Below, in pieces: positions 6,455 to 6,753 of a stretch of DNA of 6,753 bases. Where the stretch lies: positions 1 through 6,753 of the forward strand of contig DAOWJX010000239.1 of assembly GCA_030640155.1 (NCBI GenBank), read 5' to 3'. Each line of letters begins with the position of its first letter. The first letter of the stretch is position 1. This DNA is from Candidatus Aegiribacteria sp. (GTDB taxonomy: Bacteria; Fermentibacterota; Fermentibacteria; Fermentibacterales; JCC-6). The notes below the pieces were generated by a model. That model was not told the DNA's origin. It ran no database searches and was given only the letters and a program-made list of their open reading frames with translations. A program made the position numbers and the translations under genes.

Positions 6455-6753
6455 TTGTTCCAGTGTCAGTGGTGAAGATGTAAAAAGAGCATCCAACATT
6501 TACTCAGGGCTTTGACGGTGCAGATGTGTACTCTGCAGCATGGTTTCTGCAGATATTATCATCCGTAGCATTAACCGGGAAGAGGTACGAATAGTATTGT
6601 CTTTTCAGATGTGTTACGAGTTCCAAGCGTAAAGCCTGAGCCTGCAAGTGCCGCAAGTGACGTCCGACCCCGAGATGGCGCGCCATCTGTCTGAGAGTTG
6701 GAACAACTTTGTCTCTTGGTTATATGGAATTCCTGGATAAGATCGCAATAGGG
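6455..6753. other. Region without a supportable gene; contains a 16-base perfect palindrome
   Basis: No reading frame here has both a plausible start and recognisable protein content. The longest, 6504-6686 on the minus strand (60 codons), lacks a clear ribosome site and has unusual composition. Visible structure includes AGATGGCGCGCCATCT at 6673-6688, a perfect palindrome; AGTTG/CAACT around GAA shortly after it; TCTGCAG/CTGCAGA arms at 6532-6538 and 6547-6553; and GCAAGTG repeated at 6644 and 6653. None is followed by a T run, so none is a convincing intrinsic terminator. About 6620-6690 is more G/C-rich than its surroundings, which could mark a gene remnant or the edge of a different segment. 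Confidence 0.4.

Noticed and set aside
6532..6553. TCTGCAG/CTGCAGA hairpin as a terminator for the SGNH gene
   Set aside because: The stem is 7 bases with an 8-base loop and no T run follows on either strand; it also lies about 80 bases after the stop.
6644..6659. Two copies of GCAAGTG nine bases apart
   Set aside because: Only two short copies, not enough for a repeat array or iteron set.
6504..6686. 60-codon minus-strand open frame starting MARHLGVGRHLRHL
   Set aside because: The opening vaguely resembles a helix-turn-helix, but there is no good ribosome site, the rest of the protein resembles nothing known to me, and its start lies in the palindrome.

Overview
The window is a compact stretch of bacterial chromosome with no RNA genes, insertion sequences or CRISPR arrays. 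Six genes on the minus strand and one on the plus strand fill positions 1-6454; the last 299 bases hold no gene I can support. Base composition is moderate. The mix of exported beta-propeller proteins, good Shine-Dalgarno sites and a periplasm-facing membrane hydrolase suggests a Gram-negative bacterium, possibly an uncultured FCB-type lineage such as Fermentibacterota. That placement is an impression from protein style, not a phylogenetic result.

Right half (2575-6454), a carbamoylation cassette. On the minus strand come, in transcription order, a NodU/CmcH/TobZ-type carbamoyltransferase, a small three-helix SxtJ-type membrane protein and a 49-residue one-helix DUF5989 protein, with 13-base gaps between each pair. 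Diverging from the carbamoyltransferase on the plus strand is a 464-residue protein with three N-terminal membrane helices and an SGNH/GDSL hydrolase domain. The same trio of a carbamoyltransferase and two small membrane proteins occurs in the cyanobacterial saxitoxin cluster (sxtI-sxtJ-sxtK). I see no toxin biosynthesis gene here, so the likely role is O-carbamoylation of a lipid-linked or cell-surface glycan or another envelope molecule. The two small proteins may hold the soluble enzyme at the membrane, and the SGNH protein may act on the product outside the cytoplasmic membrane. The substrate cannot be read from the sequence.

Left half (1-2456), a second minus-strand run: an exported protein of seven propeller-like repeats, a SagB-type nitroreductase-fold flavoprotein and the start of another exported protein cut by the window edge. 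Gaps are 15 and 9 bases, so the three are probably co-transcribed. The 118-base gap at 2457-2574 separates this run from the carbamoylation genes. It holds no obvious intrinsic terminator, so readthrough from the upstream operon is possible.

Points of most interest are the carbamoyltransferase cassette itself; the unclear start of the carbamoyltransferase, where a perfect AGGAGG precedes an ATA codon while the only standard start is a TTG embedded in a repeated TTGATT/AATCAA motif; and the SagB-like enzyme with no visible RiPP partner genes.
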